Numbered from the stretch's first letter, positions 22,982-32,072 are shown. The stretch: DNA of 41,742 nucleotides from CBDUXP01 sp965371225 [NCBI: uncultured bacterium] (GCA_965371225.1 CBDUXP010000033.1:1-41742), one strand, 5' to 3'. The notes: generated by a model not told the origin, from the sequence alone. Numbers and translations: made by a program.

Positions 22982-24412
22982 ATGAGCGGCCCCCTCTTCG
23001 TCTCCCTGGACCCCTTCGGCTCCCTGATGGCCGGCCCGGCAGTGCGCTGTCTGGAACTCGCGAGCGCGTGTCGCGCTGCCGGGCTCGAGGTCACCGTGGC
23101 CGCCCCGGAAGGCAGCGGACCCGGACCGACCGGCTGCGAACTCGTTACGTACAATCCGCACGATCCCGATGCCCTCGCCACCGCCGCACGCGCCGCCTCG
23201 GCCGTCGTCGTTCCGGGTACGGCTCTCGCCCGGTTCCCCGGCATCATGGCGGCGGACGTCCCCATTGCGGTGGACCTCTACTGCCCGTTCCTGCTGGAAA
23301 ATCTCGAACGCCATCGTCAAGGGAACCACGCGCCGGGCCAGCCGCCTGCTGCGGGGACGAGCGCGTACGTGAATGAACTCCGCGGCCTGAACACCGCGCT
23401 GGCGCGCGGCGATTTCTTTCTGTGCGCCGATGCGCGACAACGGGATTACTGGCTCGGCGCGCTCACGGCCCTGCATCGGGTGAGTCCGGCCACGTACGGT
23501 GAAGACCCGCAACTATTCGGGTTCATCGCCACCGTCCCGTTCGGCTGTCCGGCCGAACCGCCCACCCCGAGCAGTCCGGCTTTCCGTGGCGAGGTGGCGG
23601 GCCTGGCGGCGGAGAGTGAGATCATCCTGTGGGGCGGGGGGCTGTCGCCGTGGTTCGATGTGGAGACGCTCATCCGCGCGGTGGCGGAGGTGCGTACCAG
23701 CCGGCCCGCCGCGGCGCTCGTCTTGCTCGGAGCGCAGCACCCCAACCCGGATGTGCCGGAGAGTCCGGCGGTGGCGGCCGCGCGTGCCCTCGCGCACAAC
23801 CTGGGGCTGCTGGACGCGGGGGTCTTCTTCGTGCCGTGGGTGCCATACGCGGACCGCGGCCGGTATCTCACCGAAGCGGCGCTGGGCGTGAGCACACACG
23901 GCGCGCATCTGGAAGCGCATTTCGCTTTCCGCACGCGCCTGGTGGACTACCTCTGGGCCGGACTCCCCATGGTGCTCACGCGCGGGGACGGATTGGGCGC
24001 GCGGTGCGCCGCGTTGGGCGCCGCGCTGGCGGTGGACCCCGGCGACGTGGAGGGCCTCGCGCACGCGTTGCTGCGGGGATTGGACGATGCCGACTGGCGG
24101 CGGCGCGCCACGGAAGCCTGCGCCGACATTGCGAGCGATTTCACATGGGCACGGGTGGCGCACCCCCTGCGCGCGTGGCTCCAGGCGCCGACCCGCGCGG
24201 CGGATACCCACGACGCGGCGGGACCGATAGTGCTGCCACCGGTAGCGGGCGCGGAGGCGGGGGTCACGGAGGCAGAGTTGCAGGCGCTGCGGGCGGAGGC
24301 GGCACGCGCGCGGGAATTGGACGCCCGCCTGCGCTCCGTGGACCGGAAGCTCAAGCTGCTCGAGGGGCTGCCCGGGATCGGCCGGTTTCTCAAACGGCGC
24401 CGGGAAGGCTGA
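22982..24412 (+). CDS. Glycosyltransferase family 4-like protein with C-terminal coiled coil
   Basis: A 476-residue protein with the two-domain layout of GT-B glycosyltransferases. The N-terminal half begins PLFVSLDPFGSLMAGPAVRC, a donor/acceptor-domain start seen in GT4-like proteins. The C-terminal half has IILWGGGLSPWFDVETLIRAV, VFFVPWVPYADRG and the acidic HLEAHFAFRTRLVDYLWAGLP, where the donor sugar-nucleotide would bind. The last 55 residues are a charged alpha-helical stretch (EAELQALRAEAARARELDARL), probably a coiled coil. Not membrane-bound. It lies next to the RmlA-like gene (convergent, 6-nt gap), consistent with surface-glycan assembly. Acceptor and sugar unknown. Confidence 0.8.
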   Translation: MSGPLFVSLDPFGSLMAGPAVRCLELASACRAAGLEVTVAAPEGSGPGPTGCELVTYNPHDPDALATAARAASAVVVPGTALARFPGIMAADVPIAVDLYCPFLLENLERHRQGNHAPGQPPAAGTSAYVNELRGLNTALARGDFFLCADARQRDYWLGALTALHRVSPATYGEDPQLFGFIATVPFGCPAEPPTPSSPAFRGEVAGLAAESEIILWGGGLSPWFDVETLIRAVAEVRTSRPAAALVLLGAQHPNPDVPESPAVAAARALAHNLGLLDAGVFFVPWVPYADRGRYLTEAALGVSTHGAHLEAHFAFRTRLVDYLWAGLPMVLTRGDGLGARCAALGAALAVDPGDVEGLAHALLRGLDDADWRRRATEACADIASDFTWARVAHPLRAWLQAPTRAADTHDAAGPIVLPPVAGAEAGVTEAELQALRAEAARARELDARLRSVDRKLKLLEGLPGIGRFLKRRREG

Positions 24413-24418
24413 CCGGGA

Positions 24419-25153
24419 TCAGCGCGGCCGCGCGCGGCCGGCGGCGCGGGCGACGAGATTGCTCGCGTGCAGGAGCGAGGGGAAGGTGCCGGCGTCGGTC
24501 CAGTAGCCGCGCAGGATTTCGTACTCCAGCTGCCCCCGGGCGATGTAGGCGTTATTGACGTCCGTGATCTCCAGCTCGCCGCGGCCGGACGGCTCCAAGG
24601 TATCGATGATGTCCCACACCTGCGCGTCGTACATGTACACGCCGACGACCGCGTACTCGGAGGCGGGGCGCTTCGGCTTCTCCACGATCTTCACGACCTT
24701 GCGCCCTTTGAGGGTGGGCACGCCGAATCGCGTGGGGTCGGGGACCTTCTTCAGAAAAATCTTGGCGCCGGTGTTCTCTCGCTCGAAGGCGGCCCGCGCC
24801 TTGCCCAGCGACGCGTTGAAGATGTTGTCGCCGAGGATGACGCAGATGGCATCGGTGTCCGCCCAGTCCCGCGCCAGGCCCAGCGCTTCGGCGATGCCGC
24901 CCTCCCCTTCCTGGTAGGCGTAGTTGACGTATTTCAGCCCGAAGGCCTTCCCGTTGCCCAGCAGCCGGAGAAAGTCACCGGCGAACTGGCCGCCGGTGAC
25001 GACCATAATGTCGTCGATGCCCGCTTCCACGAGGCGCTCGATGGGGTAATACACCATCGGCTTGTCGTAAATCGGGAGGAGGTGCTTGTTCGTGATCTGC
25101 GTGATGGGCAGCAGCCGCGTGCCCAAGCCCCCACACAGCACTACGCCTTTCAT
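24419..25153 (-). CDS. RmlA-like glucose-1-phosphate nucleotidyltransferase
   Basis: A 244-residue nucleotidyltransferase, shorter than typical RmlA (about 290). CGGLGTRLLPITQITNKHLLP (7-27) is the activation site, PMVYYPIERLVEAGIDDIMVV follows, and ILGDNIF supplies the catalytic Asp; EKPKRPASEYAVVGVYMYD is the second-half sugar-binding motif. The C-terminus RGYWTDAGTFPSLLHASNLV is characteristic of short RmlA-like proteins of exopolysaccharide or antibiotic pathways. The ATG at 25153 follows AAGGGA and puts the glycine motif in place; the longer frame to 25249 is rejected. It has its own promoter and is separate from the ABC exporter genes. Confidence 0.87.
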   Translation of the reverse strand: MKGVVLCGGLGTRLLPITQITNKHLLPIYDKPMVYYPIERLVEAGIDDIMVVTGGQFAGDFLRLLGNGKAFGLKYVNYAYQEGEGGIAEALGLARDWADTDAICVILGDNIFNASLGKARAAFERENTGAKIFLKKVPDPTRFGVPTLKGRKVVKIVEKPKRPASEYAVVGVYMYDAQVWDIIDTLEPSGRGELEITDVNNAYIARGQLEYEILRGYWTDAGTFPSLLHASNLVARAAGRARPR

Positions 25154-25222
25154 GCGATCCCTTAGCCTCCTCCGACTATCGCCCCAGCCTCCCGGCGCGC
25201 CAGTACCGCGAACGGGCGGCGC

Positions 25223-25251
25223 AGCATACCAGAGGCGCCGGGCCCTCACAA
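25223..25251 (-). promoter_or_regulatory. Putative sigma-70 promoter of the RmlA-like gene
   Basis: On the minus strand TTGTGA (25246-25251) and TATGCT (25223-25228) with a 17-bp spacer. Transcription would begin about 60 nt before the ATG at 25153. Confidence 0.5.
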
Positions 25252-25259
25252 GCCGCGAA

Positions 25260-27185
25260 TCAGGACGCGGCGCGTTCCCCCGCCGTCGCGGCGCCCGATG
25301 CTACCTGGCCTTCCTGTTCCTTGTACTGCAACTGATACAGGCGCCAGTAGACTCCGCGGCGCGCAAGCAATTCCTCATGCGTGCCGTCTTCGACCAGCCG
25401 TCCCTTGTGCATCACGAGGATGCGATCCACGTCCCGGATCGTGGACAAGCGGTGGGCGATGATGAGCGACGTGCGACCGGCCATGAGCAGGTGTACGGCC
25501 TCTTGCAACAGATGTTCGGTGTGCGTGTCCACATTTGACGTGGCTTCGTCCAGGATGAGCACTTTCGGCGCAAGGGCGAGCACGCGCGCAAACGCCACCA
25601 ACTGCTTCTCACCGGCCGAGAGGTTCTTGCCCCGTTCGCGCACGGGCTCGCGGTACCCGCCGGGGAACCGGGCCACCACATCGTCCAGATGCAGCCGGTC
25701 GGCCGCCGCGATAGCGTCTTCGTCCGACACGTTGGAGAACCCTAGCCGGATGTTGCTCAGAATATCCCCCTCGAACAGGAACACATCTTGGGTCACGACA
25801 CCGATCCGCTGGCGCAAGTCCTTGACCGCATAGTCGCGGATGTCGACGCCGTCGAGCAGGATGGCCCCCTCCTGAATGTCGTACATCCGCGTCAGCAGCT
25901 TCAGGATCGTCGTCTTTCCCGCGCCCGTCGCGCCGACGATGGCCACTCGCTCGCCCGGCGCGATACGGATAGACACGTTCTTGAGCACGGTCTCGTCGGG
26001 GTCGTATCCAAACACCACGTCCTGCAGTTCAATACCACCCCGCACCTCCGGCACCTGGACCGGTTCGGCGGGTTCCGGAATCGTGTCCGTCTCGTCCAGC
26101 AGGTTGAAAATGCGCTCGCTGGCCGTCATGGCGTTCTGCATGACCGTGTACTTCAGGCTGAGTTCGTTCAGCGGCGCGAAGAACTTCTGCATGAAATCCA
26201 CGAACAGGAACAGGTCGCCGAGGCTGACGTTCGCGCCGATGCCCGCGGTCACGGACGCAGCGCCGGCGCCGAAGTACCCCGCAATGGCCAACCCGCCGCC
26301 GTACCAGAGGATGAGAGCGACCGTGAATGAGCTGAGCATCTCGGTGACTGCGGACAGGAAAGATTCGTACTTCACCGTCTCGAGCTGGGCATCCCGCACG
26401 CCGTCATTGATCGTCGCGAATCCCTCGCGCGCGAGGGGTTCGCGCACGAACATTTGCACGACGGGCATCCCGGAAATGTGTTCGTGCAGGTAGGCGTTCA
26501 GCTGGGCAATGCGCGTGCGCATGCGGCCGTACGCGCCGCGGACCCGAACCCGAACAAACATGGTGAACCCAAGCAGGGCAGGGACCACCAGCAAGGTCAC
26601 CAGCGTCAGGCGCACATTGAAATAGAAGAGGATCCCGATCGTCGCCGCGAGGAAGATGAAGTCGCCGAAAATGGTCACCACGCCGGAGGCGAACAGCTCC
26701 TGCAGGGCTTCGATGTCCGTGGTGACGCGGCCCACGAGCCGGCCGATGGGGGTGCGGTCGAAGAAGCGCGACGGGAGCTGCTGCATGTGGCGGAAGACGG
26801 CGACGCGCAGGTCGTACAGCGAGTTCTGTCCGGCCAGGCCCACCACGTACATCTGCCGCCGGCGCACGAAGAACTCGATCAGGATGACGGCAGCCAACAC
26901 GATGCTCAAAAGCCAGAAGCCGGTCATTGGCACGGCGGCGGGCAGGGGCGCAATGTGGGCCGGACCCCCGACCGCGTCCACGACGGGCGGCGCCAGGTAT
27001 CGGTTGATCACCAGACGCAGGAGCAACGGCTGCACCAGGCGGGTCGCGGACACCACCATCAACAGCGTGAGGCCCAGCCAGAGGTACCGCTGATGCGGGC
27101 GAATAAATTCCCAGAGCCGGCCGATCAGGCGGGAGTCGTAGGCCTTGCCGACGACCTCATCGGCCCCGACGAACGGCGACGGCAC
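25260..27185 (-). CDS. ABC exporter half-transporter, MdlB/BmrD-like subunit
   Basis: A 641-residue type-IV exporter half. An N-terminal six-helix membrane domain (about 30-310) is followed by a nucleotide-binding domain: Walker A GATGAGKT (418-425), a variant signature LSAGE (522-526), Walker B VLILDE with catalytic Glu547, and His578 in IIAHRL. The start is a GTG that overlaps the stop of the partner gene by 1 nt. The partner has a canonical LSGGQ signature but an Asp in place of the catalytic Glu. The two together look like a heterodimeric exporter with one degenerate ATP site. Substrate unknown; lipid, glycan or drug are all possible. Confidence 0.9.
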   Translation of the reverse strand: MPSPFVGADEVVGKAYDSRLIGRLWEFIRPHQRYLWLGLTLLMVVSATRLVQPLLLRLVINRYLAPPVVDAVGGPAHIAPLPAAVPMTGFWLLSIVLAAVILIEFFVRRRQMYVVGLAGQNSLYDLRVAVFRHMQQLPSRFFDRTPIGRLVGRVTTDIEALQELFASGVVTIFGDFIFLAATIGILFYFNVRLTLVTLLVVPALLGFTMFVRVRVRGAYGRMRTRIAQLNAYLHEHISGMPVVQMFVREPLAREGFATINDGVRDAQLETVKYESFLSAVTEMLSSFTVALILWYGGGLAIAGYFGAGAASVTAGIGANVSLGDLFLFVDFMQKFFAPLNELSLKYTVMQNAMTASERIFNLLDETDTIPEPAEPVQVPEVRGGIELQDVVFGYDPDETVLKNVSIRIAPGERVAIVGATGAGKTTILKLLTRMYDIQEGAILLDGVDIRDYAVKDLRQRIGVVTQDVFLFEGDILSNIRLGFSNVSDEDAIAAADRLHLDDVVARFPGGYREPVRERGKNLSAGEKQLVAFARVLALAPKVLILDEATSNVDTHTEHLLQEAVHLLMAGRTSLIIAHRLSTIRDVDRILVMHKGRLVEDGTHEELLARRGVYWRLYQLQYKEQEGQVASGAATAGERAAS

Positions 27186-29083
27186 TACGCCACCTCCTCC
27201 GCCCCGTCCAGGTCCAGATCGTGTGCGATCGCCTCGCGCAATTGCTGTTTGGCGTGCAGCTTCGCGTACCGCCCATCCACCGCCAAAAGTTCCGCGTGAG
27301 TGCCCTGCTCCACGATGCGACCTTCGTCAAGCACGATGATGTGATCGGCGTGCTGCACGGTGGAAATGCGGTGGGCGACGATGATCGTGGTGCGATCCGC
27401 CATGATGGGGCGCAGCCGCGCCAGGATTTCGTCCGCCGTGTGCGTGTCCACGGCGCTAAGCGTGTCATCCAAAATGAGCACGGCCGGGTCGAGCAGCACC
27501 ACGCGCGCCAGCGCCGTCCGTTGCCGCTGCCCGCCGCTCAGGTTCACGCCCCGCTCGCCGAGCATGGTGTCCAGCCCATCGGGCAACTGCGGCATATCCT
27601 TGGACAATTGCGATGTCTCAAGCGCGTCTTCCAACGCGATCCGCTCGGCGTTCGGCCGGCCGAGCGCGATATTGTCGGCGAGGGACGCGCTGAAGAGGAA
27701 AGTCTCCTGCGGCACGAACCCGACGCGGCGCCGCACGTCCGTCAGGCGCATGGCGGTCACGTCGACCCCGTCCAGGAACACATGCCCGGGCGGAATCTCC
27801 AGCAGGCGCGCAATCGCGCTCACGAGGGTGGTCTTGCCCGCGCCGGTGTGGCCGACGATTCCGAGGGTGGACCCGGCCGCCACCTCGAAGGAGACGCGAT
27901 CGAGCACGGTGCGCGGCTGGAGGGCGCGGCCATTCGTGTCGGCGCCGTTCCCGTTGGCGCTCGCATCGGCCAACGTGGAGCCGGTGAGGTGCGGCTGCAG
28001 CGCGAGGGGCTGGTACACGACACTGAGGTTGCGCACGCTCACGGCGCCGCGCGGCTCGGGCAGGGCGGCGGGCGCCACCGGGTCGGTCAGCGCCACCTCC
28101 ATCTCCGCGAGTTCGCGGATCCGGGCGAGCGCCGCAGCGCCCCGCTGGAGCGCACTGATGACGAACCCGAGCACGCCCGTGGGTTGCGCCATGAGTTGCA
28201 GATAAATGACCATCGCCCAGAAATCGCCGAAGCTGATGCGGCCGCTGATGACACGCGGTCCCCCGACGACGAGTACGATCGCCGTGCTGAGCGATGCCAA
28301 GGCCATCATTAACGGCATGAGGTTCGCGCGCGCGAGGGTCACCTCGAGGTTGATGCGGCGGTAGGTGTCGCAGTGCGCGGCGAAGCGCTCGCGGTCCACG
28401 TCCTCCAGGGTCAGGGTCTTAATGACCGTGTGTCCGCTCAGGCTTTCATCCACCTTGGCGCTCACGGCGGCGAGACTTTCCTGCGCGGCACGGGAGCCCT
28501 GCTGGATTTTGCGCGCCTGCCGGCGGGCGGCCCCGACAAAGAAGGGAAACGGCAGGAACCCCACCACGGTCAGCAGCGGATCGATGCTCCACATGACGGG
28601 CAGGATCACCACGTAGAGGAAGATATTCTCGCCGATGTACATGAAGACGGGGCCCATGAGCCCCTGCACGTTCTGCACGTCATTCACGCACCGGGACATG
28701 ATTTCGCCGGTCTGGTGCCGCACATAGAACGATGGCGCGAGCCGCAGGAGATGATTGAAGAGAAACTCGCGGGCGTCGTGAATGGATTTGCGGCTGGTGC
28801 CCAACAGGAGGAGGCGGCTGGCGGTGCGCAACACGGCCTGCGCGATGGCGACCCCGCCAATCGTCACCGCCGCCAGGATAATCAGCCGCCGTATTTCGTC
28901 CGGGTCACGCGGCATGGCCGCGTCGCCTTCGGCCAGGCCGCGCAGCGTGTCCGCGGACTGGCCCACCAGTTTCGGGATCCAGACTTTGAAGATAACGCTG
29001 CCGACGATGCAGACCGAGCCGAGCAGGTAGGCCCGCCAGTACCGCCGCATGTACGGCAGCAGAAATGCGTATTCGCGGATCAT
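27185..29083 (-). CDS. ABC exporter half-transporter, MdlA/BmrC-like subunit with degenerate Walker B
   Basis: A 632-residue half-transporter with six N-terminal helices (to about 310), a linker with a low-complexity NGNGADTNG insertion near 377-385, and a nucleotide-binding domain: Walker A GHTGAGKT (411-418), LSGGQ (515-519) and Walker B VLILDD, where the catalytic Glu is Asp540. This is the hallmark of the degenerate subunit in heterodimeric exporters such as BmrCD and TM287/288. I chose the ATG at 29083 (CGGAG upstream) over a GTG at 29137. It is upstream of and coupled to the partner gene. The exporter may serve the nearby glycan genes, but no sequence feature proves it. Confidence 0.9.
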   Translation of the reverse strand: MIREYAFLLPYMRRYWRAYLLGSVCIVGSVIFKVWIPKLVGQSADTLRGLAEGDAAMPRDPDEIRRLIILAAVTIGGVAIAQAVLRTASRLLLLGTSRKSIHDAREFLFNHLLRLAPSFYVRHQTGEIMSRCVNDVQNVQGLMGPVFMYIGENIFLYVVILPVMWSIDPLLTVVGFLPFPFFVGAARRQARKIQQGSRAAQESLAAVSAKVDESLSGHTVIKTLTLEDVDRERFAAHCDTYRRINLEVTLARANLMPLMMALASLSTAIVLVVGGPRVISGRISFGDFWAMVIYLQLMAQPTGVLGFVISALQRGAAALARIRELAEMEVALTDPVAPAALPEPRGAVSVRNLSVVYQPLALQPHLTGSTLADASANGNGADTNGRALQPRTVLDRVSFEVAAGSTLGIVGHTGAGKTTLVSAIARLLEIPPGHVFLDGVDVTAMRLTDVRRRVGFVPQETFLFSASLADNIALGRPNAERIALEDALETSQLSKDMPQLPDGLDTMLGERGVNLSGGQRQRTALARVVLLDPAVLILDDTLSAVDTHTADEILARLRPIMADRTTIIVAHRISTVQHADHIIVLDEGRIVEQGTHAELLAVDGRYAKLHAKQQLREAIAHDLDLDGAEEVA

Positions 29084-29166
29084 GGCACTCCGGGCGTGGG
29101 CGACGCCGGACAGCACCAACCGCCCGCGCGGTGCCACGACGGGCGGGCGGCGGCAATGCTTACGTG

Positions 29167-29172
29167 ATTATA
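29167..29172 (-). promoter_or_regulatory. Putative -10 box of the ABC exporter operon
   Basis: A perfect TATAAT on the minus strand, 84 nt before the ATG at 29083, with no recognisable -35 hexamer. Confidence 0.35.
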
Positions 29173-29230
29173 TCCGAGCCCACGCAGCCGGGGCGCGATG
29201 GCAGCCTGTGGCAATCCCGGCGCCCGCGAC

Positions 29231-30415
29231 CTACGGGGCCACCGCCGCTGCCGGATCGAACCGGCAGAAGCCTTCGTAGTCGATGTATTCCTTGATCGTG
29301 GGACTGTCGCCGCATACGGGGCAGCTGGGATCGCGGTGCAGTTTGAGCGTGCGGAATTTCGTGTTCAGCGCGTCGTAGAGCAGCAGGCGGCCCTTGAGCG
29401 CCTCCCCGATACCGAGCAGGAGCTTGAGGGTCTCGACCGCTTGCAACATGCCGACCACACCGGGCAACACGCCCAGCACGCCCGCCTCCTGGCAACTGGG
29501 CGCCATGTCCGGCGGCGGCGGCTGGGGGTACAGGCAGCGGTAGCACGGCCCGTCGTGGGGCACGAAGGTGGTCACCTGCCCCTCGAAGCGGAAGATACTG
29601 CCGTGCACGTTCGGCGTATCCGTGAACACGCACGCGTCGTTCAACAGGTAGCGCGTCGGAAAATTGTCGGAGCCGTCGACGATGACGTCGTACCCGGCCA
29701 TCACGTCCTCGACGTTCTCACTGTTCAGCCGCAAGTTGTGTTCGACCACGTCGATCGTCGGGTTCAGGCCGAGCAGCGTCTGCTTCGCACTCTCGGTTTT
29801 CAACATACCGACGCGGTCGTGCGTGTGCAGGATCTGCCGCTGCAGGTTCGACTCGTCCACCACGTCGTTATCGACGATGCCGATGGTGCCCACGCCGGCC
29901 GCCGCCAGATAGAACGCGGCCGGCGACCCGAGCCCGCCCGCGCCGATCATGAGCACCTTGCTCCTGAGCAGCTTGAGCTGCCCGGCTTCCCCCACCTCGG
30001 GGACCAGCAAGTGCCGGCTGTAGCGGGCCTGCTGCGCGGGGGTGAGCACCTCCGGCACGGCCACCGCCTTGCCCGCATCCTTCCAGTCCCGAAAGCCGCC
30101 CATCATGGAGGACACGTTCTCGTAGCCCATCTCCTGGAGCGCCTTGGCCGCGAGGGCCGACCGGGTCCCCCCCGCGCAGTAGATCACGATAGGCCGGGTC
30201 CGCCCGCGCTCGATATCCTCGATACGCAATTCCAGAAACCCGCGCGGCACGTGAACGGCGTCGGGGATCGCCCCTTCCTCGTACTCATTCGGCTCGCGCA
30301 CGTCCAGCAGCAGGACGTCCTCGCGGCTGTCCAGGCGGCGCTCCACCTCGTCGATCGTTTCCTCCCGAATCGCCTTCTTGGCGGCCGAGAGCACATCCGC
30401 AAATGTCGAAGCCAT
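29231..30415 (-). CDS. moeB: Rhodanese-MoeB/ThiF fusion, sulfur-carrier adenylyltransferase
   Basis: A 394-residue fusion. Residues about 15-120 are a rhodanese domain with persulfide-forming Cys80 in VIYCAGGTRS. Residues 125-390 are an E1-like adenylyltransferase: GAGGLGSPAAFYLAAAGVG (158-176), SNLQRQILH, Cys308 in SCQEAGVLG, and a zinc site of Cys291, Cys294, Cys365 and Cys368. It would adenylate a ubiquitin-like carrier such as MoaD, ThiS or CysO and load sulfur. The order is reversed from the usual MOCS3-type enzymes, where rhodanese is C-terminal. The start at 30415 has AGGA about 8 nt upstream. No carrier gene lies in the window, so its pathway is open. Confidence 0.9.
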   Translation of the reverse strand: MASTFADVLSAAKKAIREETIDEVERRLDSREDVLLLDVREPNEYEEGAIPDAVHVPRGFLELRIEDIERGRTRPIVIYCAGGTRSALAAKALQEMGYENVSSMMGGFRDWKDAGKAVAVPEVLTPAQQARYSRHLLVPEVGEAGQLKLLRSKVLMIGAGGLGSPAAFYLAAAGVGTIGIVDNDVVDESNLQRQILHTHDRVGMLKTESAKQTLLGLNPTIDVVEHNLRLNSENVEDVMAGYDVIVDGSDNFPTRYLLNDACVFTDTPNVHGSIFRFEGQVTTFVPHDGPCYRCLYPQPPPPDMAPSCQEAGVLGVLPGVVGMLQAVETLKLLLGIGEALKGRLLLYDALNTKFRTLKLHRDPSCPVCGDSPTIKEYIDYEGFCRFDPAAAVAP

Positions 30416-30456
30416 AACAGTCATCCTACGCAGGCGGCGTATCAGGGCAATCTGAG

Positions 30457-30462
30457 AGTATA
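30457..30462 (-). promoter_or_regulatory. Putative -10 box of the rhodanese-MoeB gene
   Basis: TATACT on the minus strand, 42 nt before the ATG at 30415, without a clear -35. Confidence 0.3.
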
Positions 30463-30571
30463 TCAGGCCCGTCCCCCGCCCTCCGCCAGTATGGCCCGGC
30501 CCCGCCGCGGGGGCTACGCACCACCCTGGCGCGCCCGCCACCACACGCTACGGACGGGCGCCGGGCGCCGG

Positions 30572-31639
30572 CTAGGAGGCGGCGGGCGCGAGCCGGATCT
30601 GGTCGAGCCCCACCCCGGCGATGCGGGTGCCGCAGTTGGCGCAGGCCCCGTCCCGCAGGTGGGCGTCGCGCAGGGTGTACCCGGTGCGACGGATCACGAC
30701 CGTGTCGCACGCGGGGCAGCGCGTGGACTCCGTATCGTCCCCCCAAAGATTCCCCACGTACACGTGGTGCAACCCCGCCGTCTTCCCCGCCTCGTACGCG
30801 CGGTGCAGGGTCTCCGCGGAAGTCCCCTCCCGGTCCGTCATCTTGTAGTCCGGATGGAAGCGGCTCACGTGCCACGGCACGTCGACTCCGAGACTCGCCA
30901 CGAACTCCGCCAACTGCTGCAATTCGGCGGCGCTGTCATTGTGGGCGGGAATGATGAGCGAAGTCACCTCCAGCCAGATGGGCGATTGCGCGACCAGGCG
31001 CAGGCCCTCGAGCACGGGCGCGAGGGGTGCACCGCACACGCGCCGGTGCCGCCGGTCGTCGAACCCTTTCAGGTCGATGTCGATGGCGTCGAGCACGGGC
31101 GCCAGCAAGTCCACCACTTCCGGCGTGAGAAATCCGTTCGACACGAATACGTTCTTCATCCCGCGCTCCCGCGCCGCGAGAATCGTGTCGTACGCGTACT
31201 CGATGAAGATTGTCGGCTCGTTGTACGTGTACGCCAGCATGGTGCACCCGTGCGCTTCCGCCAGGTCCACCAACTGCTCCGGAGACAACGGGTGCCCGGC
31301 GATTCCGGACTCGTCCACCTGCTCCTTGGGCGCGTTTCGCGCCCATTGACTGATGTCCCAGTTTTGGCAGAAGGTGCAATGAAAATTGCACCCGACCGTG
31401 GCCAGGGAGAAAATACGACCGCCGGGGTAAAAGTGGAAGAGCGGCTTCTTTTCAATAGGGTCCACGTGCATGGCCGCGGTACGGCCGTACACGAGGGAGT
31501 ACAACCGGCCATCCCGATTGACCCGCACGCCGCAAATGCCGGGCTGCCCGGCGGGAATTTTGCACAACAGGGCGCACGCATCGCAGCGTACGCGGTCGTT
31601 GCCGATAGCTTCCCAGAGTCTAGCGGGATGTAGCGCCAT
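30572..31639 (-). CDS. amrS: AmrS, AmmeMemoRadiSam-system radical SAM protein
   Basis: A 355-residue radical SAM enzyme. Cys84, Cys88 and Cys91 in TVGCNFHCTFCQNWDISQ bind the 4Fe-4S/SAM cluster; the N-terminal Cys19, Cys22, Cys26 and Cys36 (CDACALLC...ICGVR) and the C-terminal cysteines (RCPACDTVV, ACANCGTRI) are typical of this family and probably bind metal. AYTYNEPTIFIEY and VPWHVSRFHPDYKM also match AmrS. The usual partners AMMECR1 and Memo are not in the window. It follows the Rieske gene with a 23-nt gap and starts at an ATG after GAGG. The natural reaction of AmrS proteins is unsettled as far as I know. Confidence 0.88.
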   Translation of the reverse strand: MALHPARLWEAIGNDRVRCDACALLCKIPAGQPGICGVRVNRDGRLYSLVYGRTAAMHVDPIEKKPLFHFYPGGRIFSLATVGCNFHCTFCQNWDISQWARNAPKEQVDESGIAGHPLSPEQLVDLAEAHGCTMLAYTYNEPTIFIEYAYDTILAARERGMKNVFVSNGFLTPEVVDLLAPVLDAIDIDLKGFDDRRHRRVCGAPLAPVLEGLRLVAQSPIWLEVTSLIIPAHNDSAAELQQLAEFVASLGVDVPWHVSRFHPDYKMTDREGTSAETLHRAYEAGKTAGLHHVYVGNLWGDDTESTRCPACDTVVIRRTGYTLRDAHLRDGACANCGTRIAGVGLDQIRLAPAAS

Positions 31640-31662
31640 CTTCGCGCCTCGGGCGGGCCGCC

Positions 31663-31968
31663 CTACGTGATCGCGACCCGTACCTCGCCGTTCACCACTT
31701 GCACGGGGAACACATCAATGTCCACCGGCATCAGGTCGCACGCGCCGGACTGCAGGTCGAACCCCCAGCCGTGGCCGAAGCAGACGATCTTTCCGTCCTG
31801 CACCTCGCCCTCGGCCAGCGAAAAGCCCGCGTGGGGACACTCGTCGTCGCAGGCGAAGAACTGGCCGTCCACGTTCAGTATCGCGACCCTCCGCCCGTTG
31901 ACCTGGACCTCTTTACCCGTGCCGGGCGCGATTTCGCCGGTGTCAGCCACTTTCACGAACTCCGCCAT
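31663..31968 (-). CDS. Small Rieske 2Fe-2S ferredoxin
   Basis: A 101-residue Rieske protein. Cys44-x-His46 (ECPHAG) and Cys63-x-x-His66 (CFGHGWGF) provide the four ligands. It resembles NirD and the ferredoxins of aromatic-ring dioxygenases. It is cytoplasmic, has no signal, and is likely an electron carrier. It is the first gene of a minus-strand pair with AmrS (23-nt gap). No oxygenase or nitrite reductase is adjacent; the diiron protein at 6972 is the only oxygenase-like partner in the window and is 24 kb away. Confidence 0.88.
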   Translation of the reverse strand: MAEFVKVADTGEIAPGTGKEVQVNGRRVAILNVDGQFFACDDECPHAGFSLAEGEVQDGKIVCFGHGWGFDLQSGACDLMPVDIDVFPVQVVNGEVRVAIT

Positions 31969-32066
31969 TTGCGTCTGCCTCCGCGCACCCGGCGCCCGTC
32001 ACCGGTGTGCGGGATGCTGGGACGGTGCGCTCTTCCGCGTGTCCTGGTGAACGCGCGTCCCACTAT

Positions 32067-32072
32067 TATACT
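32067..32072 (+). promoter_or_regulatory. Putative -10 box of the PNPOx-like gene
   Basis: TATACT 52 nt before the ATG at 32125, without a clear -35. Confidence 0.3.

Noticed and set aside
29198-31633. 811-codon open frame on the plus strand
   Set aside because: It runs antisense to the rhodanese-MoeB and AmrS genes, is rich in His, Arg and Gln as expected of a GC-driven shadow, and shows no motif.
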